Of a stretch of 58,482 bases of DNA, positions 34,490-44,005 are shown piece after piece. How positions within the stretch are numbered: the first letter of the stretch is position 1; the number at the start of each line of letters is the position of its first letter. The position numbers and the translations under genes are program-made. The stretch is from an uncultured Clostridia bacterium. Its GTDB lineage: Bacteria > Bacillota > Clostridia > TANB77 > CAG-508. The notes under the pieces are model-generated. The model was given only the letters and a program-made list of their open reading frames with translations, did not search any database and was not told the origin of the DNA. Where the stretch lies: positions 1 through 58,482 of the forward strand of contig CALXKK010000010.1 in the NCBI GenBank assembly GCA_944388935.1. Direction: 5' to 3'.

Positions 34490-37400
34490 TTATTCGCTTC
34501 TTAATGCTAATACTGGGTCTTCCTTAGCTGCTTTCTTAGAAGGTATAATTCCTCCAATTAATGTTAATATAATACTTAGCGCAATTAAAACAATTGCTGC
34601 TACAGGTGGCAATGCTGCTTTAACATTTGCACCATTCGAAATTGAATAAATAATCTTATTCGTAGGAATTAGCAATAATAAAGTTATTCCTACACCAATT
34701 AATCCAGCAAGTGCGCCAATTATGAATGTTTCAGCATTAAATACTTGTGCTACATTATGCTTAGATGCTCCTATTGCTCTTAATATTCCAATTTCCTTTT
34801 TACGTTCTAATACACTAATATATGTAATAACACCAATCATAATAGATGATACTACTAAAGATATAGCTACAAACGCTATTAATACATAACTAATAGTATC
34901 TACAATAGTTGTTACAGAACTCATCAAAGTTCCTACCATGTCTGTGTATGAAATCACTTTGTCTTCATTTCCTTCTTCTTTCATACGATTGTTGTATTCA
35001 TTTAATAAATCGGTTATAGCTTTATTACCTTCAAAATCTTTTGGATAAATATTTATTCCACTAGGTTCATCTAAATTTGCATAGTTTAATTTTTTCAAAT
35101 TATTATCATATGTAACGCTCTCTTTTGACATAAGAGATTGGAACAATTCTGATATTTCTTGTTCGTCCATCTTCATATGGAATGCACCTGTAAAAGCTGT
35201 TGGGTCTATGCTAATAGCACTAGCCATTGACTTACTTAATTTTGAAATACTAGCTTGCATTTCTTTTTCTAAGCTTTTACTCATCGAACTCATGGCAGAT
35301 TGCATATATTTACTCATAATAGATGATATTTGTTGTTCCAAATTTTGAGATTTTATCATTTGCGTTAAATTATTTGTAATAATTGTTTTCGCACTATCAG
35401 ATGCAAGATACTCCATAAGATATTTATTTAAATCATCAACACTTACTAATTCATTGTCATCAACATATTGCTTATATCCATTTAAAATTTCTGTCATAAT
35501 GCTTTGCATTTGTTCTTGAGTAATAGTTAAACCACCATTTTCCTTTATAAATTCCTCAATTTTACTACTAATCAAATCGCTAACTTCTTTTGATTTCAAG
35601 TAGTCTGATAATTGTTGACTTATTTGATTTATGTTGGCTCCAGAATTATTTTGTATATATGTGTTATAGCCATTTAAAAGGTCATTCATTAATTTCTGCA
35701 TATCATCACTTGACATTGTGAAATCAATATTATTTAAAATATCGTTTATATTAAGTGATGGTAATGAATTTTTTGAAAGTACATTATTTAAATTTCCAAA
35801 ATCAACATTTATCTTAGATTGGTCTACTTTAAAGGCTGATTTTAATGCATTAGTATCTACATCAATTAAAGAATTCATATCAAAAGAATTATTATCAGAG
35901 GTATCATCAAACCTTTTTCCTGTAAACACATTTATATCTGGATTTGCTATTTGGTCCTGCACTATTTTGCTATTTGCTGCTTTTTCAATAACATGTTTCG
36001 TTAGGCTTTCTGGATAACATATTCCTGGCGAAAGCATTGCACTTGTGGCACCATCTTTTGGTTGAACAATTCCAACTATCTTTAAATCTTCCCCATTTGC
36101 TACAATGCCTTTCATATATTCTGTATTATCGCTTTTATCAGTCCAAATTTTGTAATTCTCATCATATTGATAGCAATCACTACTATTAATTAATTTAAAC
36201 GTAATTCCTAATATATCATTATATGAATATGAGCCTAAATCTTCTGGCGTATCAACGTCCTCTCCATTAGAAAATTGAGTTACTAAATTTTGCAATTCGC
36301 TATAATCTCTTAATCCCAAAGTATATAATAAAAAGTCACTTATTTTGCCTCTGGAAGTAAGCACTAAAACACATTCATTATAATTTGTTGGCCAATTTCC
36401 AGCTTTTATATCATATTGATTTTTGTATAGGTTTTCATCCTCTGGCATTGGGAAAAACACATTTGTACTCATCATACTAGACATCATACTATTGCTTGAA
36501 GCACCAGAGCCAATTCCTAGACTAGACAAAGATACATCTGGATTAAGTTGTCTTAAATTCTCCGTATCAGAATTATAAATTCTAGGTGTAACATCATATT
36601 CATACTCTATAGTTTTCGCATATTCATCTATTGGACAATTATCACTTTCCAAATATTGTTTTAATGATACTAAATCATTTGAACCTATTGTAGAAAACAT
36701 ACTTGTTAACTGTTTACTAACATTGATGTCTCCTGTATTCTCGTCTTCGTCAGTATCATTATTAGCACCCATTAGCAGTGAACTCATATCAAATCCAGTA
36801 CTTTGTATTTGTAAAGGATATTCGGACAAAGTATCTTCTTCTACAGAATTTATATAAGTATTAACACCATTTGATAAAGATAGTATAAGTGCAATACCTA
36901 TAATTCCTATAGAACCTGCAAAAGATGTTAAGAAAGTTCTTCCTTTTTTAGTTTTTAAATTGTTAAAACTAAGTGATAGAGATGTAAGGAATGACATTGA
37001 TGTTTTACCTAAGTTTTTATGTACTGGCTTTTTATGTTTTTCCTCATTTACTATATATGGATCCGTATCAGAACGTATTTTTCCATCTCTTAAGTTTACA
37101 ATACGCGTTGCGTATTTCTCTGCAAGCTCTGGGTTATGTGTAACCATTACTACCAATCTATCTTTTGCAACTTCTTTTAATAAGTCCATAACTTGAACAC
37201 TTGTATCGCTATCTAATGCTCCTGTTGGTTCATCTGCAAGTACTATATCTGGGTCATTAACTAATGCTCTAGCAATTGCAACTCTTTGCATTTGTCCACC
37301 AGATAATTGATTTGGCTTTTTATGCATTTGATTTGCAAGTCCTACTTGCTCTAATGCTTTTACCGCTTTTTGTCTACGTTTACTTCTAGGTACTCCAGAA

Positions 37401-37729
37401 ATCGTTAAAGCTAGTTCTACATTTGCTAAAATAGTTTGGTGTGGGATTAAATTATAACTTTGGAATACAAAGCCTATTGTATGATTACGATAAGAATCCC
37501 AATCTCTGTCTTTATAATTTTTCGTAGAGACTCCATTTATTATTAAATCACCTTTATCGTATCTGTCTAAACCACCAATAATATTTAAAAGAGTAGTTTT
37601 TCCAGAACCACTTGGTCCTAAAATTGCTACAAATTCATTGTCTCTTAAATTTAGACTTACATCGTCTAATGCTTTTTGTACAAGATTTCCAGTCTTATAT
37701 TCTTTATATACATTTTTTATTTGTAACAT
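34490..37729 (-). CDS. MacB-like ABC protein with fused ATPase and FtsX domains
   Basis: The 1079-residue protein has an N-terminal ATPase (about residues 1-225; Walker A GPSGSGKTT, LSGGQMQRVAIARAL, Walker B VLADEPTGALD), a first membrane helix near 265-285, a very long extracytoplasmic region (about 290-955, with methionine/serine-rich coiled-coil stretches) and three C-terminal helices with FtsX features (LERKKEIGILRAIGASK, ISNGANVKAALP, GGIIPSKKAAKEDPVLALR). Relatives use ATP to move or gate something outside the membrane. The outer domain is larger than in MacB. It is probably a single-gene unit with a promoter at 37776-37804. Confidence 0.93.
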   Translation of the reverse strand: MLQIKNVYKEYKTGNLVQKALDDVSLNLRDNEFVAILGPSGSGKTTLLNIIGGLDRYDKGDLIINGVSTKNYKDRDWDSYRNHTIGFVFQSYNLIPHQTILANVELALTISGVPRSKRRQKAVKALEQVGLANQMHKKPNQLSGGQMQRVAIARALVNDPDIVLADEPTGALDSDTSVQVMDLLKEVAKDRLVVMVTHNPELAEKYATRIVNLRDGKIRSDTDPYIVNEEKHKKPVHKNLGKTSMSFLTSLSLSFNNLKTKKGRTFLTSFAGSIGIIGIALILSLSNGVNTYINSVEEDTLSEYPLQIQSTGFDMSSLLMGANNDTDEDENTGDINVSKQLTSMFSTIGSNDLVSLKQYLESDNCPIDEYAKTIEYEYDVTPRIYNSDTENLRQLNPDVSLSSLGIGSGASSNSMMSSMMSTNVFFPMPEDENLYKNQYDIKAGNWPTNYNECVLVLTSRGKISDFLLYTLGLRDYSELQNLVTQFSNGEDVDTPEDLGSYSYNDILGITFKLINSSDCYQYDENYKIWTDKSDNTEYMKGIVANGEDLKIVGIVQPKDGATSAMLSPGICYPESLTKHVIEKAANSKIVQDQIANPDINVFTGKRFDDTSDNNSFDMNSLIDVDTNALKSAFKVDQSKINVDFGNLNNVLSKNSLPSLNINDILNNIDFTMSSDDMQKLMNDLLNGYNTYIQNNSGANINQISQQLSDYLKSKEVSDLISSKIEEFIKENGGLTITQEQMQSIMTEILNGYKQYVDDNELVSVDDLNKYLMEYLASDSAKTIITNNLTQMIKSQNLEQQISSIMSKYMQSAMSSMSKSLEKEMQASISKLSKSMASAISIDPTAFTGAFHMKMDEQEISELFQSLMSKESVTYDNNLKKLNYANLDEPSGINIYPKDFEGNKAITDLLNEYNNRMKEEGNEDKVISYTDMVGTLMSSVTTIVDTISYVLIAFVAISLVVSSIMIGVITYISVLERKKEIGILRAIGASKHNVAQVFNAETFIIGALAGLIGVGITLLLLIPTNKIIYSISNGANVKAALPPVAAIVLIALSIILTLIGGIIPSKKAAKEDPVLALRSE

Positions 37730-37775
37730 AAATATCTCCTAAAATCATAAAAAATTTACTTTTTTTACACGTCTT

Positions 37776-37804
37776 ATAATAGCATAAATGAGAGTAATTG
37801 GCAA
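37776..37804 (-). promoter_or_regulatory. Extended -10 promoter overlapping a terminator hairpin
   Basis: TTGCCA-N17-TATTAT on the minus strand, with TGC before the -10. Its -35 and spacer lie in the loop and arm of the hairpin at 37786-37822. Confidence 0.5.
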
Positions 37805-37822
37805 TGTTCATTACTCTCATTT
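37786..37822 (-). terminator. Hairpin after the UMPH-1-like gene
   Basis: A perfect 13-bp stem AAATGAGAGTAAT/ATTACTCTCATTT with an 11-nt loop, 13 bp after the stop at 37835. The U tract is weak, so termination may be partial. Confidence 0.6.
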
Positions 37823-37834
37823 ATTGTCATATTA

Positions 37835-38620
37835 TTATGCTTTCCATACGGATTTTATTACATTATCGTATGATTCATCATCAGTACAAATATAATCATA
37901 ATATTTTTTAAATTCATCTAAACTAGATTTATCATCATGTATCCATCCAATACGAATAGTTTTATTTCTTTTTTCTTCAGATACCATTCTAATATCATCA
38001 ATTTTATCTCCTAGCAAGATTACTTCGTCCTTATTTGCTAACTTCTCTTTTATACATTTTGGTAAAGATACTTCGTTTTTATTTAGACTATGAATGATAT
38101 TGTTTTCAATTCCTACAGCTATTCCATCTTCAAATTTTAACATATTAGAACTTATATAAATATTATTATATAAACAATTTTTATATTCTAAAAAAGCTTT
38201 AATAAAATTTCCAATTCCTGCAGAAATAATTATTAATGGTATATTTTTTTCTTTTAAAAATTTAAGAAAATCTTCTGCTCCTTCTCTAAATTGAATAAAG
38301 TCAAAATCTTTTGAGGCTTTATTAATAAATTCTTCTTTTAATTTATATTTAACAAATAATTCCGCATGCAAAGTAAACCAAATCTTCATTTGCTCTAAAC
38401 GATAATCAAAAGGAAGCGAAGTATCTATTTCAATAGGATAATACTTTTTGTATAATTCTTGTCTTTCTTCTACATATTCTTTTGGCAAAAGGTTGGTATT
38501 TGCCAAAATTGACCAAGAAGTTTTACTATTTCCTTTAGTTAAAGTTCCATCAAAATCTGCTACTACATATACTTTGTCATCTTTTTTTATTTTTTTATTT
38601 TCGTTAACTTTTATTATCAT
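37835..38620 (-). CDS. UMPH-1-like HAD pyrimidine 5'-nucleotidase
   Basis: The 261-residue HAD-fold protein has motif I VVADFDGTLTK, motif II IIISAGIG and motif III ILLGDKIDDIRM. Beyond these it matches, from memory, the vertebrate cytosolic 5'-nucleotidase III (UMPH-1): YYPIEID where that has YYAIEVD, SAGIG, SSNMLKFE, IIHSLNKNE and LLGD. Those enzymes dephosphorylate UMP and CMP. Bacterial members of this branch are, as far as I know, uncommon. It overlaps the regulator fragment upstream by 4 bp (ATGA). Substrate not proven. Confidence 0.85.
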   Translation of the reverse strand: MIIKVNENKKIKKDDKVYVVADFDGTLTKGNSKTSWSILANTNLLPKEYVEERQELYKKYYPIEIDTSLPFDYRLEQMKIWFTLHAELFVKYKLKEEFINKASKDFDFIQFREGAEDFLKFLKEKNIPLIIISAGIGNFIKAFLEYKNCLYNNIYISSNMLKFEDGIAVGIENNIIHSLNKNEVSLPKCIKEKLANKDEVILLGDKIDDIRMVSEEKRNKTIRIGWIHDDKSSLDEFKKYYDYICTDDESYDNVIKSVWKA

Positions 38621-39132
38621 AGATTTTCTCCTTTTGGTTTTATTATTTCCCAGTAACCATTTTTATTTGCTCCAACTCTTTTTATAATGCCTTTTTCTTT
38701 TAATTTTTTAGTAATTCTTCTAACTGTTTTTTCTGATACATGTATTTTATTTGCCATTTCAATGTGAGTGATATGAGAATTTTCTTTTATAACTTTTAAA
38801 ACTTTTATCTCATTTTCAGTTAAAGAATTGCTAATATATTCACTTATATTATCATTTAAGTGGACATTTATGTGGTCATTTATGTGGTCATTTATATGGT
38901 CATTTGTATATCCATTTTTGCTTGCTGTTAATGGAATATATGCTCTAAATATATCATCTTCCTTCAATTCCGGAACTCCTCCAGAATATATTTTAGTATA
39001 TTTATACATATTTCTAACACCAGAACCTAACTCATCTGCCAATCCTATTTCTTTAAACACTTTTGCTATCTTAGGATTTTTTGGATATGGTTCATAAAAA
39101 TCTCCTTTTCTATTTTTGTATTTTATAATTTT
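38617..39132 (-). pseudogene. C-terminal fragment of an AlbA_2-type transcriptional regulator
   Basis: The open frame has no good start: an in-frame stop lies at 39133, and the residues that follow (RKGDFYEPYPKNPKIAKVF, KEIGLADELGSGVRN) belong to the middle of the AlbA-like/HATPase_c_4 regulator family of about 400-480 residues. Only the ATPase-like tail, an NDHI repeat and a C-terminal winged-helix (LTENEIKVLKVIKENSHIT) remain. It overlaps the nucleotidase gene by 4 bp, so the fragment may still serve for translation coupling. A GTG at 39060 could start a 147-residue product. Confidence 0.8.
38861..38908. repeat. Four-unit 12-bp tandem repeat
   Basis: Four near-identical 12-bp units (TGGTCATTTATG and variants) stand in the regulator fragment and encode the NDHI repeat. 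Confidence 0.85.
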
Positions 39133-39202
39133 TTATGATATTTTTCTATCATTTTAATGTAACAAAATATTACATATTTCTACATTTCTTTTTTTAAATA
39201 AA

Positions 39203-39243
39203 AAAAAGAATGACTTATATACTTCAATATAAATCATTCTTTT
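39203..39243 (-). terminator. Terminator of the acyl-CoA ligase gene
   Basis: On the minus strand an imperfect stem built on AAAGAATGA and TCATTCTTT is followed by a run of U residues. Confidence 0.8.
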
Positions 39244-39260
39244 GAACTTTTAAGGAGTTC

Positions 39261-40970
39261 CTATTTTTTATTTTCTTTTTCTATTACTTCTAAGTTTGCT
39301 TGTCTTTTTATTTTGCTTGTTGTTGTTTTTATTAGTGGTTCTTCTGATATTAGCATACCTCTTATTGCTTTATATTTTGGCATTAAACTATTTACTTCTT
39401 TTATTTTATCTTGTAAAACTTTACGAATTTCTTTGTCTGTTTCTGCTTTGTATGCTTCTTTCATAATCTCTCTATCAAATATAATTTTTACATTTATTTT
39501 TATATCATCTTTATCATCTGATTGTTGTTTTCCAAATATGAATGATTCTTTTACGCCCTCTATTTTGTTTACTAGAGCTTCCATTTCTTCTGGGAATATA
39601 TTTTTACCATTTTTTAATACGATTACACTCTTCTTTCTACCACAAATATATATGTAACCATCTTCATCTATTTTAGCTAAATCTCCTGTATGTAACCAAC
39701 CATCCTCTAATGCTTCTTCTGTAGCTTTTTTATCATTATAATATCCAAGCATTACATTTGGTCCTTTTACAACTAGTTCTCCCATTCCTTCTTCATTTGG
39801 ATCATCAATTCTTGCTTGAACATGTGGAAGTGCTTTTCCTATTGAACCAACTCTAAAGTTTTCATCTGTTTCTACAGCAACAACTGGAGATGATTCTGTT
39901 AATCCATATCCTTGGCATAAATTAATTCCCCAATCTCTAAAGGCTTGTTCTACTTCTTTATCTAATGCTGCTGCTCCACTAATGTACATTTTTATATTTC
40001 CACCAAATATATTATGAATATCTTGGAAGATAGCTTTCCTTTCTTCCATAGTTTTGTCTCTATTTGCTACCATAAGCTTTTTAACAGCTTCTAGTTTTCC
40101 TTGTTTTTCTAAAGTTTTCATAATATTTTTATACATTGCTTCATAGATTGCAGGTACAAATGATGTAAGTGTTATTTTATATTCTTTTAAATTCTCAGCA
40201 ATATGTCTTATGCCATCACAGAAAAATCTTTCTGCTCCGCAATATAATGAAAGTAACATTCCAACTGTACATTCAAAAACATGATGTAATGGTAAAAATG
40301 ATAATACTCTATCAGTAGAATCTAAGTATATTACAGATGCTGAGTCCATAACATTAGACATTAAATTTTTATGTGATAGTGCTACAACTTTAGATTTTGA
40401 TGTTGTTCCTGATGTAAATAGCATAATGTTCATTACTTCAGGATCTATTTTTGCATCTATAAATTCTCTATTTCCAGCCTTAACTAATTCTCTTCCTTTT
40501 TCTATTAATTCTTTTTGTGAATATATTCCTTCTTTATGTACATCTGAATCCATAGAAATTAAATGTTTTAACTTATTTTTATCATCATATTTAATTTTCT
40601 CTACAATTTCTTCATATTTTTTTGTATAAAAAATTGCTTCTACTTCTGATCTTTCTATTAATTCATCTAATTCATTTGCAGGTAAAGATTTATCCAATGG
40701 AACTACAATACCAGTACCACAAACTACTGATAAATATGCAAGTTCCCATTCATATCTATTTTCTCCTATAACAGCTATTCTTTTTCCTTTTAATCCTAAA
40801 CTAATTAATGCTGTTCCTAAATAATTAATCATGTCTCTTACTTCGCCATGTGTATAAGTTTTAAATTTTCCTTCTCCAACTTTAATTGTATAACATGGTC
40901 TATCTGCATATAATTCTCTTGTTTTGTTTAACATATCTTTAATATCAGTTACTTCTAAAACACTTCTCAT
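39261..40970 (-). CDS. AMP-forming acyl-CoA ligase-like enzyme
   Basis: The 569-residue protein is an ANL-superfamily adenylating enzyme resembling long-chain fatty acid-CoA ligases: P-loop LFTSGTTSKSKVV, YISGAAALD, GYGLTESSPVVA and the hinge HTGDLAKIDEDGYIYICGR, with the C-terminal lysine in KTTTSKIKRQ. It probably activates a fatty or other carboxylic acid with ATP and CoA, though the substrate is not clear. AGGAAA lies 12 bp before the ATG, a weak site. It has its own terminator and no obvious operon partner. Confidence 0.9.
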   Translation of the reverse strand: MRSVLEVTDIKDMLNKTRELYADRPCYTIKVGEGKFKTYTHGEVRDMINYLGTALISLGLKGKRIAVIGENRYEWELAYLSVVCGTGIVVPLDKSLPANELDELIERSEVEAIFYTKKYEEIVEKIKYDDKNKLKHLISMDSDVHKEGIYSQKELIEKGRELVKAGNREFIDAKIDPEVMNIMLFTSGTTSKSKVVALSHKNLMSNVMDSASVIYLDSTDRVLSFLPLHHVFECTVGMLLSLYCGAERFFCDGIRHIAENLKEYKITLTSFVPAIYEAMYKNIMKTLEKQGKLEAVKKLMVANRDKTMEERKAIFQDIHNIFGGNIKMYISGAAALDKEVEQAFRDWGINLCQGYGLTESSPVVAVETDENFRVGSIGKALPHVQARIDDPNEEGMGELVVKGPNVMLGYYNDKKATEEALEDGWLHTGDLAKIDEDGYIYICGRKKSVIVLKNGKNIFPEEMEALVNKIEGVKESFIFGKQQSDDKDDIKINVKIIFDREIMKEAYKAETDKEIRKVLQDKIKEVNSLMPKYKAIRGMLISEEPLIKTTTSKIKRQANLEVIEKENKK

Positions 40971-41085
40971 CTCTTTTTATTTCCTTTCTTTAAATAAATA
41001 TTTTACTGCGTCTATTAGGTTATATTAAATATCAAAAAAAGTCAAATAATTTTTTAAAACTGACCCTAGTGTATGATTATTTTTT

Positions 41086-41544
41086 TTAATTTTGATGTGT
41101 AAAATCTGCATCATCGTATAAAATTCCTTTATTTATATTTATAAGAACATTCTTAATTCTAGGAATAATATTTTCTGGCAAATTTTCTATATCAAACCAC
41201 TGTAAATCATCACATTTATTTGGCTCCATTATTTTTGGAGTGCCAGAATATTTTTTTGTTGTAAAAAATACATTTATGTAATCTTCTTTATATGAATGGA
41301 TAAGCTCCGCAAATTTTAAATCTTTTTCATCTATGTCTAGGTCTATTTCTTCTTTCGCTTCTCTAGCTAATGCCATAGAAAAAGATTCTCCTTTTTCTAG
41401 ATGTCCACTACAAGCTGCATCATATTTTCCATCCATATATCCAGTATTATATCTTTTTTGAAGCAAAATTTCTGTTTTTCCATCCTTTTCCCTTGTTAAA
41501 ATTAAAAATACTGCAACTTTACTTTGATATCTTTCTTTCATCAT
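41086..41544 (-). CDS. Nudix hydrolase
   Basis: The 152-residue protein has a Nudix box GHLEKGESFSMALAREAKEE, which fits Gx5Ex7REUxEE except that the terminal glycine is replaced (EIDLDI). The N terminus (SKVAVFLILTREKDGKTEIL) and the CSGH segment are typical of the MutT-like branch that hydrolyses nucleoside diphosphate derivatives. The substrate is not identifiable. It starts with ATG-ATG 17 bp after mntP. Confidence 0.87.
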   Translation of the reverse strand: MMKERYQSKVAVFLILTREKDGKTEILLQKRYNTGYMDGKYDAACSGHLEKGESFSMALAREAKEEIDLDIDEKDLKFAELIHSYKEDYINVFFTTKKYSGTPKIMEPNKCDDLQWFDIENLPENIIPRIKNVLININKGILYDDADFTHQN

Positions 41545-41560
41545 TCATTCCTCCATATTT

Positions 41561-42121
41561 TTATAAAATTCCTAGATGTTCTAGCAAAATTTTAAATCCC
41601 ATTAGAATTAAAATCAAACCACCTACAATTTCTGCCTTTTGTTCATATTTAGCTCCAAATTTATTCCCAATTTTAACACCTATTACTGATAATATAAATG
41701 TTATAACTCCTATTATAAGTGCAGCCAATGCTATGTTTGTTTCTAGAAATGCAAAAGTAATTCCTACAGCTAATGCATCAATACTCGTTGCGACAGCTAA
41801 AACAATCATTGTTTTAAAGTCAACATCATCGTTGCAAGTTTCTACTTCTTCACTAAATGCTTCTTTTAGCATATTCCCACCAATTAAAACTAAAAGTACA
41901 AATGCTATCCAATGGTCAATTTTAGTTACCAAACTTTGAAAAGTTGTACCTAAAAAATATCCTATAACTGGCATAAGACCTTGAAATATTCCAAAATATA
42001 ACCCAACAATTATTGCTTTTTTCCAATTCATTTTTTTCATAGATAAACCTTTGCATATAGAAACTGCAAAGGCGTCCATGGCTAAACCTACTGCTATTAG
42101 TATTATTTCTGATATTATCAT
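41561..42121 (-). CDS. mntP: Manganese efflux pump MntP
   Basis: MntP exports manganese across the membrane. The 186-residue protein has six membrane segments and the family signatures [14 protein letters not shown] near the N terminus and [11 protein letters not shown] in the middle, which carry the conserved aspartates. In several bacteria mntP is under a yybP-ykoY riboswitch; I looked in its leader and found none. A promoter TTGATA-N17-TAATAT lies at 42163-42191. Confidence 0.93.
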   Translation of the reverse strand: MIISEIILIAVGLAMDAFAVSICKGLSMKKMNWKKAIIVGLYFGIFQGLMPVIGYFLGTTFQSLVTKIDHWIAFVLLVLIGGNMLKEAFSEEVETCNDDVDFKTMIVLAVATSIDALAVGITFAFLETNIALAALIIGVITFILSVIGVKIGNKFGAKYEQKAEIVGGLILILMGFKILLEHLGIL

Positions 42122-42162
42122 ATTATTTCTTCCTTTTTTGCTTAAATGTCTTATACTAATTT

Positions 42163-42191
42163 ATATTATCATAATGATTTTTTATTATCAA
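42163..42191 (-). promoter_or_regulatory. Candidate promoter of mntP
   Basis: TTGATA (42191-42186), a 17-bp spacer and TAATAT (42168-42163) on the minus strand, about 40 bp before the start. Confidence 0.5.
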
Positions 42192-42257
42192 TAGTAGGTT
42201 GAAATTCTCATATAATTCGTTTTTCCTTTTATTTATTAGTAAAAGAGCACGTAAAAT

Positions 42258-42288
42258 AAGCTACTGCTTTTCTAATATACAGTAGCTT
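42258..42288 (-). terminator. Hairpin after the 286-residue gene
   Basis: A perfect 9-bp stem AAGCTACTG/CAGTAGCTT with a loop of about 13 nt, followed by AUUUUA on the minus strand. It likely ends the gene at 42300. Confidence 0.65.
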
Positions 42289-42299
42289 GTTTTATATAA

Positions 42300-43160
42300 T
42301 TATGATAAAGAAGTGTGAATATCGCTTACTTCTCCATTTACATCAACTGTAAAGAAAATAATTACTGAAAATGCTTCTGATGTATCTAATGAAAATTTAT
42401 AATTTCCTTCTCCTAGTTCACTATATATTCCGCTCCAATCAGCAGTTATTTTAATAGTATTATCATCAATATTCTCTACAGTTCCACTGTTCTCACTATC
42501 ATTATTTGAAACTTTTGATACTTCTTCCCATAAAGGTATTCCTGTTCCGTCATAAGAAGATGTTGTATTGCCGGTTACTATTGGTGCATTTGGCACTTCA
42601 GTTTGATCTATCTCCCTTTTATCTTTTAATACTTTATATGTATTATTGTACTCATATTTATATTCATTATTATCCTTTATGGTAAAAGATACACTCGATT
42701 TTGTTAATTCATCTACTGAAACTTCAACATTTGCACGAGAACTATATGCATATCTATATGCAGACATTGGAATGTCTACATCTCCTTTATCCTTTACAAC
42801 TTCTATTCTTGATACGTTAGGAATTCGTTCCGGATAACTTTCTAATATAGTCCCATCATAATATACTGTAATTTGTTGGTCTTCTTTAAAGTTATCTTTA
42901 GTTACATTGTCTGGATAATTAATAGTTACCAATGAATCTGGATTATCTACTCGTATTGCAATTAAATCACTATCATTTGATTTAACCACTACAGCATTTA
43001 TTGTAGATACAGAATCATTAGCATCATATACAGTGCTATTTGTTTGTATTTCGTTATCTACTTGTTCGTTTGGTTTTAAATATTTTACTCCTAAAAGTAA
43101 TAAAATTAATATTACTATTACTACTAATACAAATATTAAAATTTTCAAACTATTTTTCAT
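42300..43160 (-). CDS. Membrane-anchored exported protein of unknown function
   Basis: The 286-residue protein has one N-terminal hydrophobic helix (about residues 6-27) and a long polar, threonine/asparagine-rich exported part with beta-like character (ITVYYDGTILESYPERIPN, KSSVSFTIKDNNEYKYEYNN). An NDSENSGTVENI stretch looks like a linker. No lipobox is present, so it is likely an anchored surface protein. I recognise no family. It follows the flavin reductase-like gene by 14 bp. Confidence 0.75.
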   Translation of the reverse strand: MKNSLKILIFVLVVIVILILLLLGVKYLKPNEQVDNEIQTNSTVYDANDSVSTINAVVVKSNDSDLIAIRVDNPDSLVTINYPDNVTKDNFKEDQQITVYYDGTILESYPERIPNVSRIEVVKDKGDVDIPMSAYRYAYSSRANVEVSVDELTKSSVSFTIKDNNEYKYEYNNTYKVLKDKREIDQTEVPNAPIVTGNTTSSYDGTGIPLWEEVSKVSNNDSENSGTVENIDDNTIKITADWSGIYSELGEGNYKFSLDTSEAFSVIIFFTVDVNGEVSDIHTSLS

Positions 43161-43174
43161 TGGTATCCCTCCTC

Positions 43175-43747
43175 TTATTTATCCATATATTTTAATCCGC
43201 TCTTCCAAGCTTCTCCTACCTTTTCCCCTATTTTATAATATCCATTTTGGAATTGGTCAAATACAAATGCATTTAATTTTGAAGGGTCCACTATACCATT
43301 TTCATCTAATACCTTTTCATCAGCAACAACATTTACAATTTCTCCTAATACTCTAAATCCATAAACTGTGTGTTGTAAATCAACAGCTTTACATTCTAAT
43401 GTTATTGGATATTCTTCAATTATTGGTGCGTCAACTCTTGTGCTCTTTACTGCATGCATACCTGTTCTTTCAAATTTATCTTCCATTTTATTTCCAGAGG
43501 CTGTTCCGAAAAAATCTGATTCTGCTAAATGATCAATATCAGCTATACTTAATGTAAAAGCTTTTCTTTCTTTTATATTTTTAGATGTTTTATGGCTTTC
43601 TGTAATATTTAATGCAACCATATTATTATCACATATTCCTCCCCAAGCCATGTTCATAACATCTACTTTATCATTTTCTCCATATGTCGCAATCATTAAA
43701 ACTGGCATTGGAAATAAATAAGGATGTACTCCTAAATCTTTTTTCAT
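43175..43747 (-). CDS. Flavin reductase-like (DIM6/NTAB) protein
   Basis: The 190-residue protein is of the FMN-binding split-barrel flavin reductase-like family: MPVLMIATYGENDKVDVMNMAW, ALNITESHKTSKNI, SDFFGTASGNKMEDKFERTG, PIIEEYPITLECKAVD. Members bind FMN and are mostly uncharacterised oxidoreductases. The start at 43747 follows GGAGG; the longer frame adds 14 residues of leader. It is separated from the lar operon by a terminator. Confidence 0.9.
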   Translation of the reverse strand: MKKDLGVHPYLFPMPVLMIATYGENDKVDVMNMAWGGICDNNMVALNITESHKTSKNIKERKAFTLSIADIDHLAESDFFGTASGNKMEDKFERTGMHAVKSTRVDAPIIEEYPITLECKAVDLQHTVYGFRVLGEIVNVVADEKVLDENGIVDPSKLNAFVFDQFQNGYYKIGEKVGEAWKSGLKYMDK

Positions 43748-43826
43748 ACTAATTCCTCCTTTTAATTTTATATATATGTATCGTATCATTATTATTTTTA
43801 TTATTCAATTATTTTTTATAAAATCA

Positions 43827-43860
43827 AAAAACATATCTCATATAAATATATGAAATATGT
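43827..43860 (-). terminator. Terminator of the lar operon
   Basis: On the minus strand ACATATTTCATATA and TATATGAGATATGT (one mismatch) form a stem followed by six U residues, about 60 bp after the nickel transporter stub. Confidence 0.8.
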
Positions 43861-43885
43861 CTTTTGAAAAAGGGGATGTATATCT

Positions 43886-43913
43886 GTGCCAATTGCTTCA
43901 CTACAATTGGCAC
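43886..43913. repeat. Perfect 10-bp inverted repeat
   Basis: GTGCCAATTG/CAATTGGCAC with an 8-nt loop. A U5 run follows on the plus-strand reading, so it could act as a terminator of plus-strand transcripts, but no plus-strand gene is present. It lies right after the transporter stub. Confidence 0.6.
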
Positions 43914-43918
43914 GGTTT

Positions 43919-44002
43919 TTAAACAGTTATACCTAGTATTGTAAAATTAACCATTTGAGTTGCAAATACAGCTGGACTTAGCATTGCATCTGCCATATGC
44001 AT
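43919..44002 (-). pseudogene. Stub of a nickel ECF transporter gene (NikM/CbiM-like) with internal deletion
   Basis: The 27-codon frame reads MHMADAMLSPAV then FATQMVNFTILGITV. The first half matches the conserved N terminus of CbiM/NikM substrate-binding proteins (MHMADALLSPAV), whose first residues bind the metal. The second half matches their second conserved segment (VFAAQMINFTIPGT). The roughly 25-35 codons normally between them and everything after are missing. AAGGAG is kept 9 bp upstream. It begins 3 bp after larE, where a nickel importer fits the nickel-cofactor operon. Confidence 0.8.
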
Positions 44003-44005
44003 CTT

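Noticed and set aside
38861..38908. CRISPR-like short repeats
   Set aside because: The units are only 12 bp, directly adjacent without spacers and in a coding frame; it is a simple tandem repeat.
42122..42299. yybP-ykoY manganese riboswitch before mntP
   Set aside because: I looked for the conserved aptamer words in the leader and found none; the gap is explained by a promoter and a terminator.
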